The position numbers were made by a program, and so were the translations under genes. From positions 24,135-88,134 of the forward strand of contig JBAOKB010000158.1 in NCBI GenBank assembly GCA_037044905.1: a stretch of 64,000 nucleotides of DNA. The letters run 5' to 3'. Numbering within the stretch: the first letter of the stretch is position 1; each line of letters starts with the position of its first letter. Positions 43,849-55,500 of the stretch are shown here, in pieces. This DNA is from Hortaea werneckii (Eukaryota; Ascomycota; Dothideomycetes; Mycosphaerellales; Teratosphaeriaceae). The notes beneath the pieces were generated by a model. That model was given only the letters and a program-made list of their open reading frames with translations, did not search any database and was not told where the DNA came from.

Positions 43849-44779
43849 ATGTCGCAAGGCAGACTTCTTGCCACCACGCAGCTCGAAGACCACCGCGAGC
43901 TTATCGATGTCCTAACAGAATTATGAACCCTCTTCGTGCAGCTAGCCATAATCAAACCCGGAGCTTCTCTGATACAACCACCGTCCTGTGCTGGACACCA
44001 TCCTGACACCAGCTTCCACGCGGACGTCGCGCGTGCAGCGGGATTTAGCCCCACAGCCGTTGCCGTCATGTCTGCCTTGCCTTATCTACATGATAGTGAG
44101 CCTGACATGGGCCGTAGGGCTGTCGAGATCGAGAGTGAAACGTTCCCACTCTCATATCTACACCTGGACGAGGAGGATGATTTTGAAGACCTGCGAGAGA
44201 TGGCTTGTGATCCAGAGAACATCATGCCGCCTTCAGATGTCCGAATTACATGGCAGCTTGTCAATGGGTGGGAGTACATCTATAACACAGAGAAAAGTCG
44301 GTGTCATACTTCCACTTTGCTGAGCTCCCGACGTGCGAAATTGCTGACGCACTGGTGTTGATGTAGGACTTGTTTACGTATGGAACCCAATTAACGACGA
44401 CCACGACGACTACCTCCATTTGGACCCAGTTTCACCCCGCCAAGCTTTCCAGCCGCTGATAGACAGTTTCCGCGGCCTGCGTCGCTTGGCTTTACCAGAG
44501 CGCCAATTTGTATGGAATGATCCAGCGCGCGACCCAACGAGGCAACCACACGGCACCGTAGCACTTTATGAAGCCGAGACTAAGCTGTGGAGAGCTATGT
44601 GTGGACTTGCAGACCTTTACCTTGAAACCGGATGGGATGTCAATGCTGTCGCACAGACAAATTTCCGAACCAGCGATTTCATTCATAAGCGTACAAGGTA
44701 CATGCAGGAAGTAATTGGCCCTCTGGAGGATTACAGTTACCAGGCGAGGGAGGACGCTCGAAAGCTGCACGAAGCTTGA
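43849..44779 (+). pseudogene. Uncharacterised gene with an in-frame TGA and one intron, possibly decaying
   Basis: An ATG at 43849 opens 25 codons (MSQGRLLATTQLEDHRELID...) and hits TGA at 43924-43926, but the same frame then continues open to about 44300 (LPYLHDSEPDMGRRAVEIE, FEDLREMACDPENIMPPSD, WQLVNGWEYIYNTEK). An intron with donor near 44293 (AAAA|GTCGGT) and acceptor GATGTAG near 44367 joins it to LVYVWNPINDDHDDYLHLD and a helical tail ending ARKLHEA at 44779. The two parts read as one acidic, soluble protein. The TGA could be avoided by a 33-nt intron (43909-43941), shorter than normal, or by starting at the ATG near 44068. I do not recognise the family. The gene lies 1 kb from the RIP-mutated block, so leakage of mutation into it is plausible. 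Confidence 0.45.
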
Positions 44780-45300
44780 GCGCAGTGGGCTCGCTTATTT
44801 CGACTCTAGTACCATGATTTACCCACCCACAAGTAGCATCGCAGCGACAAGTCCGCAAGATGTTCAAACGCCGATCCAAGGCACCGAGATGTGATCTAAA
44901 AGTGATTGCGACGGCCGTGGCGAGCATGATGTCTCCGGTGTGGACTCGATTTGCTGACGCTGTTGAGCACCGTAGCTGTAGCACGGGTCATCGAAGCTCT
45001 CGGCTTCGATGCAGGCTGCTGTGTGATCACCGGGTTCGTAGCTGCAGTAGATGTGACGACGTCGGCAACAATAGGCACAGACGCTACGGTTTTTTGCTGC
45101 TCCTATAGAAATGCAAGCTCCGACTCACAACCCGGTGTTTCGCAACGCTTGTAGCCTGGCAACTAGATTTCTTCATTACTAAGCGGTCGGGATGAGTTTC
45201 CATTGTCGACGATGATGTTACTATCCACTAATTCGAGATCCCCTAAAAACTCGACTTCTCGCTTGTATCGTAGCCGAGACTTACCCTATGCTCTTGGCCT
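44780..45300. other. Transition zone into the AT-rich block
   Basis: Base composition changes from about balanced to strongly AT-rich between roughly 45,170 and 45,350. Open frames here are short and without family features. No gene is called. Confidence 0.5.
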
Positions 45301-45884
45301 AGGGTAGCTCCGATAGTTATTACCTAGTGCAATACCTTGCGATATGTACCTAGGATTATTAGTAAGCAATGCATATCCTACATCTAATATTAAGACACTC
45401 GGCTAGCAAGGGTTTGTTGTTAAAGCTTAAGTATCTCTAGCTAGGATTATAATATTCTTTTAAGTATAACTTATAACATTTAGTATAACTATAGTACTAA
45501 TTATAACCTCTATAGGACTACCTTATAGCTACTTTATATATAAGTAAGGTAAGAAGTTATAAAATCTTTTTTAGCTACCTCTCTAATTAGAACTAGCCTA
45601 ATAATCTAGAACTCTACTTATAAAGCTAGCCTATAGATAGGATAACTAGTTAGAACGTTATTAGAATACTAGTAGAATAATAGTATAGTAATATAGTAAT
45701 AATATAGTAACTATATACTTAAATAGTAACTTTTCTATACCTTTTAGATCTATATATACTCTTCTTTTAAGATATTACTACTAAGGCTTAGTTAAGCCTA
45801 CTAACTTAGCCCTCTTTTACCTTAGGTACTACTAGCTTTCTATTAGCCTTCCGCTACTTCTCTAATAATTTAGAGGTAGCCTTA

Positions 45885-45889
45885 TAATT
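45885..45889. repeat. Target-site duplication TAATT, left copy
   Basis: TAATT lies directly before the 5' LTR; an identical TAATT lies directly after the 3' LTR (52575-52579). Five bases is the usual length for Ty3/gypsy integration. Confidence 0.85.
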
Positions 45890-46056
45890 TGTAATAGGTA
45901 AGGCCTAAAGTAAAGTATAGATATTACTATACCTAGAAAGCTTAGCGCGTACTAAGACTTTCTACTAGGAGGCTAGTATATCTATTTCTCTCTCCTCTAT
46001 TAAACTTATTAAATATATATAAGATATTTCTATATATATATTACTTTCTTATAATA
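45890..46056 (+). repeat. 5' LTR of the chromovirus
   Basis: 167 bases, beginning TGTAATAGG and ending TATAATA, where a terminal CA would have become TA. The bases after it (from 46057) should be the primer-binding site but are too altered to identify the tRNA. Confidence 0.9.
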
Positions 46057-46129
46057 TTAAGTTTAATTACTATAAACCTAGATCCGCCTAACAATAGGCT
46101 TATACTAGAATTTAAGTTATCCTCTTTAG

Positions 46130-47240
46130 AAAATACTATATTACTATATAAAGCTATAGCAGCTAAACTATAGGAGTTTATCTAATAGTTATATTATAGA
46201 TAAGAGAGACTAGAAGCTAAGTTAGTATATATATAGACTACGCGAGAATTAATAGAGAATATATAATTATAAAAGAGATCCTACCTTAAAGGCGAGGGAG
46301 CCTCTATTTAAGCTCTAATAGCTAGAATAGCGGATATACTTTCTATAAGTTTCTAGTCTAGGTCTAATATAGAACTATTAGGACTAAGAGAATAGAAACT
46401 ACTAAAATAGGATAGGAGAGCTAAAACCTTCTATAACTATTTAGTATATTTTAGAAGTTTATATAAGATAAGGTTTAGCCTAAAACCTATACTTTTAGTT
46501 AATTACTACTAGGACGCTATCTATAATACTCTTCTAGTATAAGAACGAGCCTATATATAGTATTTCTAGAAAAAGAGATATATAATAAAAAATAAGGACT
46601 CTAAAGCTTTCTTCGTGTAACTCGAAGATATTTTTATAGATAGTAACAAATAAGTAAAGGTACTCGAATAGCTTATAAACCTTAGATATATTATAGAATA
46701 ACTATAGTATAAATACTAGCTAGAATTTAATAGGCTCCTATTTAGTATTAGTAAAGAGAGCTTCTTAGACGCTATAAAGATTAGGTACTTATATAATACC
46801 TTTTCGAACCTTATAAAAATATATATAGTATCTATATTAAAGACTAATAATTACTACTATTTCTTAGAGGAAATAGAGTATATTATAATAAACCTAGAGG
46901 CGACTAACTAGTTTAAGGTAGCCTATAAGAAATAGACTAAGAAATACTAGGACTCTGCGATAAAAATAATAGTTACTACGCGAACCCTAAGTATACCTAC
47001 TATTATTTAGGTTAATATTAATAAGGATATAATTATAGCCTTAATTTAATTTACTAGAGGGTAAAATAGAAATTGCGAAGTGTATAATAAAAAGAGTAAA
47101 TAATATATAAAGTAAGTTAATAATACTAAAAGAGAAAGGCGCTAAGAGAATAAGTTCTATTTCTATTATAGAAGGTCTAGCTACTATATTTATAAATATC
47201 TATATTTTCTAGTATTAAAGCCCGCTACTATTAATATAAT
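46130..47240 (+). pseudogene. gag remnant with a converted CCHC zinc knuckle
   Basis: A plus-strand frame broken only by TAA/TAG encodes a charged, helical, gag-like protein (for example near 46,380-46,900). At 47158-47199 the spacing C-x2-C-x4-H-x4-C is present, but every one of the four ligand codons reads Tyr (TAT, TAT, TAC, TAT). TGT/TGC to TAT/TAC and CAC to TAC are exactly the changes RIP makes. Confidence 0.75.
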
Positions 47241-47439
47241 TATAGCTTAACTTATACTAGAAACTAATAAGGAAAGCTTAGAAGCTAAAGATTAGTCGGA
47301 AAAAAAGTAACTTCTATTTATAGTTAGGAGTTAAAGGTAGAGAAGAGGCTAGTAGAGAAGTAAAAGGTAGTTTAGAAAGAAATAAATAAGAACCTAGTAT
47401 ATACTAATATACTCCTAAATATAAATATCTAAACTTCTA

Positions 47440-50400
47440 CTTTTATTAATAAAGGCTATTAATACTATACTATAATTAATAGAAACCTAGTTAAAGGACT
47501 CGGATTTAATATAATTAGCTAAGAAACCTATAAAATAAAAGGTATATTAAAGGCTATATAAAGATTATATATTAAAGGAGTAGTTACTTTCTATATAGAA
47601 ATTTTAGAGTTTCGATAGGAAGTATATATATATATTATATTAAACCTATTATTTCTAGTAATACTAGAGAACTTATAAAAAATATATAATAAAATTAGGA
47701 CTACGCCTAAAAAGTATTAGTTCTATTATAGTAGAGTAAATAAATAGGTCTAAGAAGGATATAACTACTATAAATATAAAGACTCTAAAGACTTTTCGAT
47801 AGTCGCTACGATAGTATTAGAGGATATTTAGAAGGCTCTTAAGAAGAAGGAGTACTTTATAATAGAAGTTTTATAATAGAGCCTCCTATCTAAGGTACGA
47901 GATCTAGCTCTACTATTTAATTGTTAGGAAGCCGAGAAACTAGCTTTTTATAGAAAGAGAATTAACTACAAGATTAAAATCTAAAAGAATCTAGATAGAT
48001 CCTTACCTCTCTTATCTTAGGGCCTATTATATAGTATGTCTAAGAAGAAATTATTAGTATTCTATAAGTTGCTAAATAAACTCTTAGTAAATAGTTATAT
48101 TTAGCTAGTAAAATTAGAAGCTATGTCTCTAGTATTTTTTATTAGGAAATTAGGAGGTAGGTTAAGGTTCTACTATAATTTTCGAGCGCTAAATACTATT
48201 ACTAAATATAATAGGTACCCTCTACCTCTTATTCTAGAAACTTTATAAAATTTTATAGAGGCTAATTAGTTAACTAAGGTAGACATTATATTAGCTTTCT
48301 ATTAAATCTAAATATCCTTAGGGTACAAGTATAAAATAGCCTTTTGGACCCAATTCGGATTCTTTAAATAGTTAGTAATACTATTTAGTTTATCTAGGAT
48401 TTTAGTAAATTTTTAATAGTATATTAATACTCTACTTCGGGACTAGCTAGATATTTATACTTTAGCCTATACTAACAACATAGTAATCTACTCCTATAGG
48501 ATATAGGAGGATTACTTTTAGAAGGTATAAACTATATTTTAAAAACTTTTTAATAGTAGCTTCTATTTAGACCCTACTAAGAGCGAGTTTGTATATAAGA
48601 AGATTAAGTATCTTAGGTATATTATTTATACTAATAGTAGTAGGGTAGGCCCTAATATAGAAAAGGTAGACGCTATATAAAATTAGAAGGGACTCGCTAC
48701 TTAAAAAGAGGTTTACTAATTCCTTAGATTCGCGAATTACTACTAGATATTTATACCTAATTATTTAAAGATAGTAGTATCTCTTATAGCGTTAACTAAA
48801 AAAGGGACTCTATTTTTTTAGAAAAAAGATAAGGACTACGTATTTTAGAAATTAAAAACTAAGTACTATAGCGCTCTAGTATTTTCTTATTAAAATCTAA
48901 CTCTTCTAATCTTTTTAGAGATAGACTATAGTAGATTCGCTTTAGGCGGCACTCTTATCTAAAAAAAGAATAGAGTCTAACGTCTAGTAGACTTCTTTTT
49001 ATAAAAATTAAATAAGGCCAAAATTAACTATAATATCTATAATAAGGAGATACTCGCAATTATATTAAGTATTAAGTTTTAGATATCTAAGTTAAAAGCA
49101 TATAGCCTCTTTATTATTTAGATAGACTATAAGAACCTAGAGTACTTTATAATTAAGAGACACCTCTCTAAAAGATAGATTTAGTAGTACGAGACCTTAT
49201 TAAACTACTAGTTCTTACTAGTATATTATTTAGAGGCTAAAGTAATTATTCTAGACACTCTATTAAAAAAAGAGTAGAATACGCTAGAAGAGAGCAATAA
49301 GGTCTTATAGTTCTAATATTTTTTAGAATTAGAGAGTATAAAGAATTAGCTAGAGCTAGTAGAAGATAATATAAGCGACCTTAGACTACTAATCCTCGCT
49401 TTAGAAGTAGAGTTAATAGAAGAGCGGGATTCTAGAGTTTCTACTATAGAGAATACTAGTCCTTTTTAGGATAAAAGTATAAATTAATTATAGAAGGAAA
49501 CTAAGGAGAAGGATACTTTATATTAATTTATATATTAGGCTATAATTATAGGACTCTATACTTTACTATTAGAAATTAAAGTTAAAATTTAAGTAGAAAA
49601 CTATATAATTAACTAGAAGGGAAACCTATATTATTATAGAAAACTATAGGTACTAGGAGCCCTAGTATCGATAGAGTCTAAATATAAAGACCTAGATACT
49701 ATTGTACTATAAACTAATACTCTAAAAACTTATATTATTTAGTCTATATATAATTTATTAGTCTATAACTATTTTAAATAGGATACTATAACTACTATAG
49801 TAGGTCGAGACTTCTATTAGCCCCTATAGTCTCGCTAGGTCTATTAGTTCTTAAGGAATTATAGTTACTATAAGAGAAATAAAATATAGAGAGAATATAA
49901 GTATAAGCTCCTAAAGCTACTCTTAGTTCCTAACTATTTTTTTTAGGAAATCTCTATAGACTTTATAATAGACCTACCGAATTCTAAAGGTAATTATTAT
50001 CTATAGATAATTAAAGACTACTTATCGAAGTAGGTAGTCCTCGAGCTAATATTTAATATAAAAGCTAAGGAGTACGCTATAAAATTTATAGATTACTAGG
50101 TAAAATACTATAGACTCCTAAGGGCTATTACTAGCAATAGAGAGACGAACTAGACTAGTACTTTCTAGAAGGAGTTCTATAGACTACTTAGCGTAAATTA
50201 GAAACTAAGTTCTACATACTACTTATAAATAGATAGAGGACCTAAGAGGTTAAACTAAGAGGTATAAGCCTACCTCTACTACTATATTAATTATAAGTAG
50301 AATAATTAAAAAAAGTAGCTCTTTACTACTAAGTTAGCTCTAAATAGATAATATTATATAGGGATTAGTATAAGCCTTTTTTTTACTACTTATAAATATA

Positions 50401-51000
50401 AAGTACCTTCTATTATAGTATTATATTTAGAACTAAGTAAAAATAGTAAGCTCTCTACTATCTAAAGAGCTAAAAATTTTATTAAAAAGATTAATAAGAT
50501 CTTAAGTTTATATTAGACTAGTATAGTTATTACCGCGTAGAAATAGAAGGAGTCTACTAATTATATAAGGTACCTAGTACTAATATACTATGTTAGTAAT
50601 AAAGTATAGCTAGATCTTAGAAATTATAATACTAAATAGCTAAAAAGAAATCTTAATATAAAATATAGAAAATATACTATAGCTAAAATATTATTACTAG
50701 CTTCTATAAAATTAGAAGGTATATTAAGTAATATCTACCTAGTATTCTATATTAACCTTCTTTAACTAGTAGCTATAGATCTATTGCCTAAATAGACCTT
50801 TAATAATAATTAATTAGACCTAATATTTATAAAATCTTACTTAAAGTAGAAGGTAGAAAGGATTAAAAAAGCATAATAAAAAAAAAGAGGTCGAGGAAGG
50901 AAATATAAAGTTTTAGTAAAATAGGCTAAATACTATAAGAAGACTTAGAAACCCCTTAAAAACCTAGTTAATAATAAAGTTTTAGACAAATTTAAAAAGA
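47440..51000 (+). pseudogene. pol remnant: protease, reverse transcriptase, RNase H, integrase, chromodomain
   Basis: Reverse transcriptase is clear at about 48,260-48,500: LTKVDIILAFY, AFWTQFGFFKQLVILFSLSR and the catalytic box at 48468-48479, which reads Tyr-Thr-Asn-Asn where the family has Tyr-x-Asp-Asp. RNase H-like and connection sequence follow (YLGYIIYTN, FANYYQIFIPNY). The integrase core lies at about 49,960-50,400, with one catalytic Asp retained near DLPNSKG and a second changed to Asn in an S-N-R triplet. At about 50,845-50,990 a chromodomain remnant is seen (KRGRGRKYKVLVK...PLKNL). Stops are TAA/TAG only in the parts I translated. Not functional. Confidence 0.85.
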
Positions 51001-51897
51001 TATATAAAAGGGTAGAGGAGTATAATAGACCCTTAAACAAGTAGAAGAGAGTAGTTAGGAAAAAAATATTAGTAAAGCGAGGGTTATATATTAGATTTAA
51101 ATATTAATAAAAAAAAAAATTTAAAAATAAGGAAAATACTAAAAATATTATTAAAGAACTATCTATATAGACTTAGCTATAAAACTCTAGAGACTAAAAC
51201 TAGTACAAAAACTACCTAGTTACTATAACAAGCCCTTAGTACTAAGATAGAGGGAATACTACTAGTATTAAAAAAGCTCGGTTAGTAAGGAAAAATACCT
51301 AGAATTAGAAGAATATATTTATGTCTATTTTTATTAGGCTACTATATTTACTACTATATTTATTACTTTATAGGCGATATTACTAAATATACTAGTTAGC
51401 GAGAGAAAATACTTAAAATACTAAAATACTATATATTTAGAAAGTAGGCTAGCAGCCTAAGTAGGTTTTAAAGCCTTTTAGGCCTTAAAGACCTTACGTA
51501 GGTCTATATACGCCTTATCTCTAAACTAATTAGCTAGGACTACGGAAAAATATTTAGAGACTAGATTTCTTATTTCTTATATTAGTAGGAGCGGGTTTAT
51601 ACAAAGTACGTAATATAGGCTAGTATAGAGCTACCTCGGTTAGCGACGTTTTTCTTTTAGAGTCTAGGATTATATATAGGTCCTAGTAATTCTTATACTT
51701 TTTAGTATATTACTTATAGGCGCGGGAGTAGATAGACTAGGCAATATTAGGAGGCTATATAAAAATGTCTAGAAGTTAAGAATTATACCTCTTAGTTGTA
51801 ATAGTTAATACTAGTATTAATATAACTAATATAATAAATAAGAGTAGATATCTAAATCTAGTTAGAAATGTCTAGAACCTAAGAATCTAGTACTATT

Positions 51898-51915
51898 TAC
51901 TACTACTACTACTAC

Positions 51916-51955
<40 letters not shown>

Positions 51956-52018
51956 GTTATTATTATTATTATTACTATTACTACTACTATTACTATTATT
52001 GTTATTATAAAGAAGAGA
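51898..52018. repeat. (TTA/CTA)n trinucleotide microsatellite
   Basis: About 120 bases of TAC/TAT/TTA triplets with few interruptions, inside the 3' part of the chromovirus, between the chromodomain and the 3' LTR. It probably began as a (TTG/CTG)-like coding or UTR repeat and was mutated. Confidence 0.85.
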
Positions 52019-52388
52019 GTTTAAAAAGAAGAGGTCTTAGAATTTTATATTATAATTATTATAATAGTAATATATAATAATAAAGAAGTAAAGTAAAGCC
52101 TATAGAAGTAAAGGTAAAAATAAAGATAATTATAGATAGCTAGTTACCTAAGTATTTTACTTAGAGTTAGCGATTTATAATATTGTCTTTACTTACTATA
52201 AAATAAAGGCAATAGTAAATATATAAACTTTATTTAAGTAAAAGGAGAGAGAAAGTATAGGCTCTAAGATTTCTATACTAGAAGGCTAGGTTTACTAATA
52301 TATATATATAACAAAATTTTAATTTACTTAATAATATAAAAGAGAGAGAATAACTATAGGCCTTCGAATTCTTTTCTTTAGAGACTAC

Positions 52389-52404
52389 GAGAGAAGGAGA
52401 GAGG
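52389..52404 (+). other. Polypurine tract of the chromovirus
   Basis: Sixteen purines in a row (GAGAGAAGGAGAGAGG), three bases before the 3' LTR, the expected place for the plus-strand primer. Confidence 0.8.
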
Positions 52405-52407
52405 TAT

Positions 52408-52574
52408 TATAATAAATAAGGCCCAAAGTAGAGTATAGACATTACTATACCTAGAAAGCTTAGTACGTACCGAGACTTTCTATTAAGAGGCCGGCGTATC
52501 TATTTCTCTCTCCTCTATTAAATTTATTAAATATATATAAGATACTCCTATATATACGTTGCTTTCCTATAATA
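52408..52574 (+). repeat. 3' LTR of the chromovirus
   Basis: 167 bases, aligned without gaps to 45890-46056. It begins TATAATAAATAAGGCC, where the initial TG has become TA, and ends CCTATAATA. Confidence 0.9.
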
Positions 52575-52579
52575 TAATT
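52575..52579. repeat. Target-site duplication TAATT, right copy
   Basis: Matches the TAATT at 45885-45889. Removing the element and one copy would join 45,889 to 52,580. Confidence 0.85.
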
Positions 52580-55500
52580 GCCTCTTTTTTAGAAGTATTA
52601 GCCCTTAGTACTTAGTTTACTATAGTATTTATATCTTTACTTATTTTAGAAGTAGTAGTAGTCCTTTACTATTTTATTTTAGGTACCTAATAGCTATTAC
52701 TTTTATTTTTAGATATAATTTAAGGGTTAGTTAGTCGCTCCTTCTAATTTTATAGTTATTTATAATATATATACTACTATTAAAGTAATAGTATACTATA
52801 GCTAGCGCGTTTATTAATAAATACCTCTTCTTTTATATTCTAATTCTCTTTATTATCTACTTTACCTTCTAGCTTTATATTTTAATTTAGCCTTTAGCTA
52901 GCCTCTTCCTATCTTAGCCTTTATTTTATTATTATTATTAGTATTACTAGTAGCTATAGCTAAAAAGTATAAAATAGCTAAGCCTTATTACTTCTATAGT
53001 TCTTCGACATTAGTATATAATCTCTCTATTAGTAGGCGAGGCCTTTCTAACTTTATTTATAGACTACTTAGACTTAAACTTATAGTACCGCTACTACTAC
53101 TACTACTACTACCTTATAGCTACCTAAGGGTAAAGATACCCCTTATAAGTCTTCTTTATTATTATCCCTTAGTCTACCCTCTTCTAATCTTAAGGACTCT
53201 TTTGCCTCTATTATAGATCTAGTAACTACTTTTCTAGCTAGCCTCTCTATTACTTTATCTTCTTTTCTTTTATATACTTATACTAAGGAAGCCTTTATTA
53301 ATTATAATTATAAGTTTAAGACCCCTTTACTAATAGTCTTAAGGGTTAGGATTAGGGGTTTTATATATAATAGTAAAGAAGTCTTACTCTGTTATATATA
53401 GAATTTATAACCTATAAAGTACTAACTAGACCTACTAATATAAGTAAAGATATAGTATATATACTAACTTAACCTAAAAAAATAGTTTAGGCTAATCTAA
53501 TAAGGACCTTTCTACTAAAAAGAAAAGTTAGTAGAAGATAGTTTAAACTATATAACAAAATTATCCCTTACTACCTTAATAGTTTTAGAAGATATATCTT
53601 TTAGGAATCCGCCTTTTAAGTATACCTAAGGTACCTATTATAAAAGTAATATATCTAATCTACTACTTCTATATAAGACCTATAAGTTTAGACTTACCTT
53701 AATAAGCTATCTAGCTATTTTAAGAGGTTAGAAAAGTTCTACTACTAAATTATAGTTAGTTATATCTTACTAGGGCGTAGTTCTAATAGTAGTAAGTTAT
53801 AATATATTTACTTATTTTTACTATAGCTTTACCTATACTATTTAGCCTATAGAAGATTATTACTCTCTATATATAGGCCCTAATAGACTATATACTTACC
53901 TATTATTATAGATAGTAGAATAGGCTTAATCGTAAGGGCTATATTATACTAGCTAGTAACCCTATATCTTTTATCCTCTTGTTAGTCTACTAGTTAGTAA
54001 ACCCGCTATATAAGATTTAGCTTTTCCTACTAGCTAGTATTTTAGATAGGACTATATCGACATTTAGTATATTATTCTATATTCTATATCTATTTACCTT
54101 ATACTATTATTTAATAATAGATAAGGCTTATTCCTATTATACTACTAGTTAGTAGATAAGGCTTAGAGGAGCTTAGCAATATATAGGCCTAAATAGTAGT
54201 AGCTTTAGCGCTACAAAACCTCGTCTTATTATTAAAATCCTATGTCTTAGGATTATATAGGACTATATTAGTAGTAGTATACTTAACTATTTCTATTAAA
54301 AGAAACCTACCTTATCTAGTACTATATAGGTAAGTATTGTTTTTATAGTTACTATATTTTACCCTTATATAAACTTAGCTTTCTATTTTATTTAGTATTA
54401 TATAGGTCGAATATACTACTAAGGCTCTAAGTAGTAGGTATTATACTTTAGATTATAAGATAAGTAGGCTAGATTAATGTCTTTTTAGATAATAAGTTAG
54501 AGCTACTATTAGTTTTATATTTTATTTAGTATTATATACTTACTCTCCTCGCTTTCTACTAGAGTATTTTATATCTATTTTTTAATTCCTACTATATATA
54601 ACTACTACTAACTATTTAATAGGAAATCTAGGTCTATAAACCTACTCTACTAACTAGTATTTAACTCTACTACCTACTTTCTCTTCTATATACCCTCTCT
54701 TCTTTTTAACTTTACTACTATCTAAAAATATATATATTTCTTATCTCTCTATTAAAACCTATACTATCTACTCTTATACTTATATATTAAGCTATACTTC
54801 TATATATCTTATTAATAGTAAAATAGCTTGTCCTAGTAATCCCTTAATATTACTAGGATACTATTTATAAATCTTAGGCCTTTTTTTAGGCGCGTTAGCT
54901 ATAGAATAATAGTTATTAGATATACTTTCTATATTTATACTATTAGCCTCTATTTTATTTAGTTCTAAGTAAATCTTTTTAGATTAGCTTTATTCTATTT
55001 ATTTTTATATATAGTTACCTTCTACTCTTATAGTATTTTACTCTTTTATAGTACCTTTCTAAAGCTACCCTTCTAGCCTAGAGAGTATAATAGCGCCTAT
55101 AGAGAGTTTAAGATGTCTATTTACTTAAGATCTTAGAAGAAGCCTATATAATAGTATTTAAATCGATCTAGTAGATTTAGTACTTCTAGTAGGTTCTAAC
55201 TTATTCGCTACCTATATTTCCTATAAATAATTTATTAGATTAGTAGTTACTATTTTAATTCTACTACTAACTACTAGTATATATTTTTTACTATCGCTAC
55301 CTATATTAATAGTACCCTATACTCTAGAATTAGTACTAGATACTACTAGTATACCTATAGCTAGTTCTCTACCCTCTATATCCCTAAGTATTCTACTATA
55401 AACCTTGCCTACTTTATTATCTAGTCTAGTCGCTACTCTAGATATATCTAGAAATTAATTCCTATAGTAGTTATAGAAAACTCTAGATAGTAATATTTAT

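Larger units (their letters stand above)
45890..52574 (+). mobile_element. Ty3/gypsy chromovirus LTR retrotransposon, full-length but RIP-inactivated
   Basis: A 6,685-base element: 167-base LTRs at both ends, TAATT target duplications outside, a polypurine tract before the 3' LTR, and plus-strand remnants in the order gag with CCHC knuckle (converted), protease region, reverse transcriptase, RNase H, integrase and chromodomain. That order (integrase after RT) defines Ty3/gypsy, and the chromodomain marks the chromovirus branch. The two LTRs differ only by transitions (about 23 of 167 sites by my hand alignment, no indels). The element is dead. It is inserted in an older repeat. Confidence 0.92.

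Noticed and set aside
51898..52018. Possible CRISPR-like or satellite array
   Set aside because: It is a simple trinucleotide microsatellite; there are no spacers, and CRISPR is not expected in a fungus.
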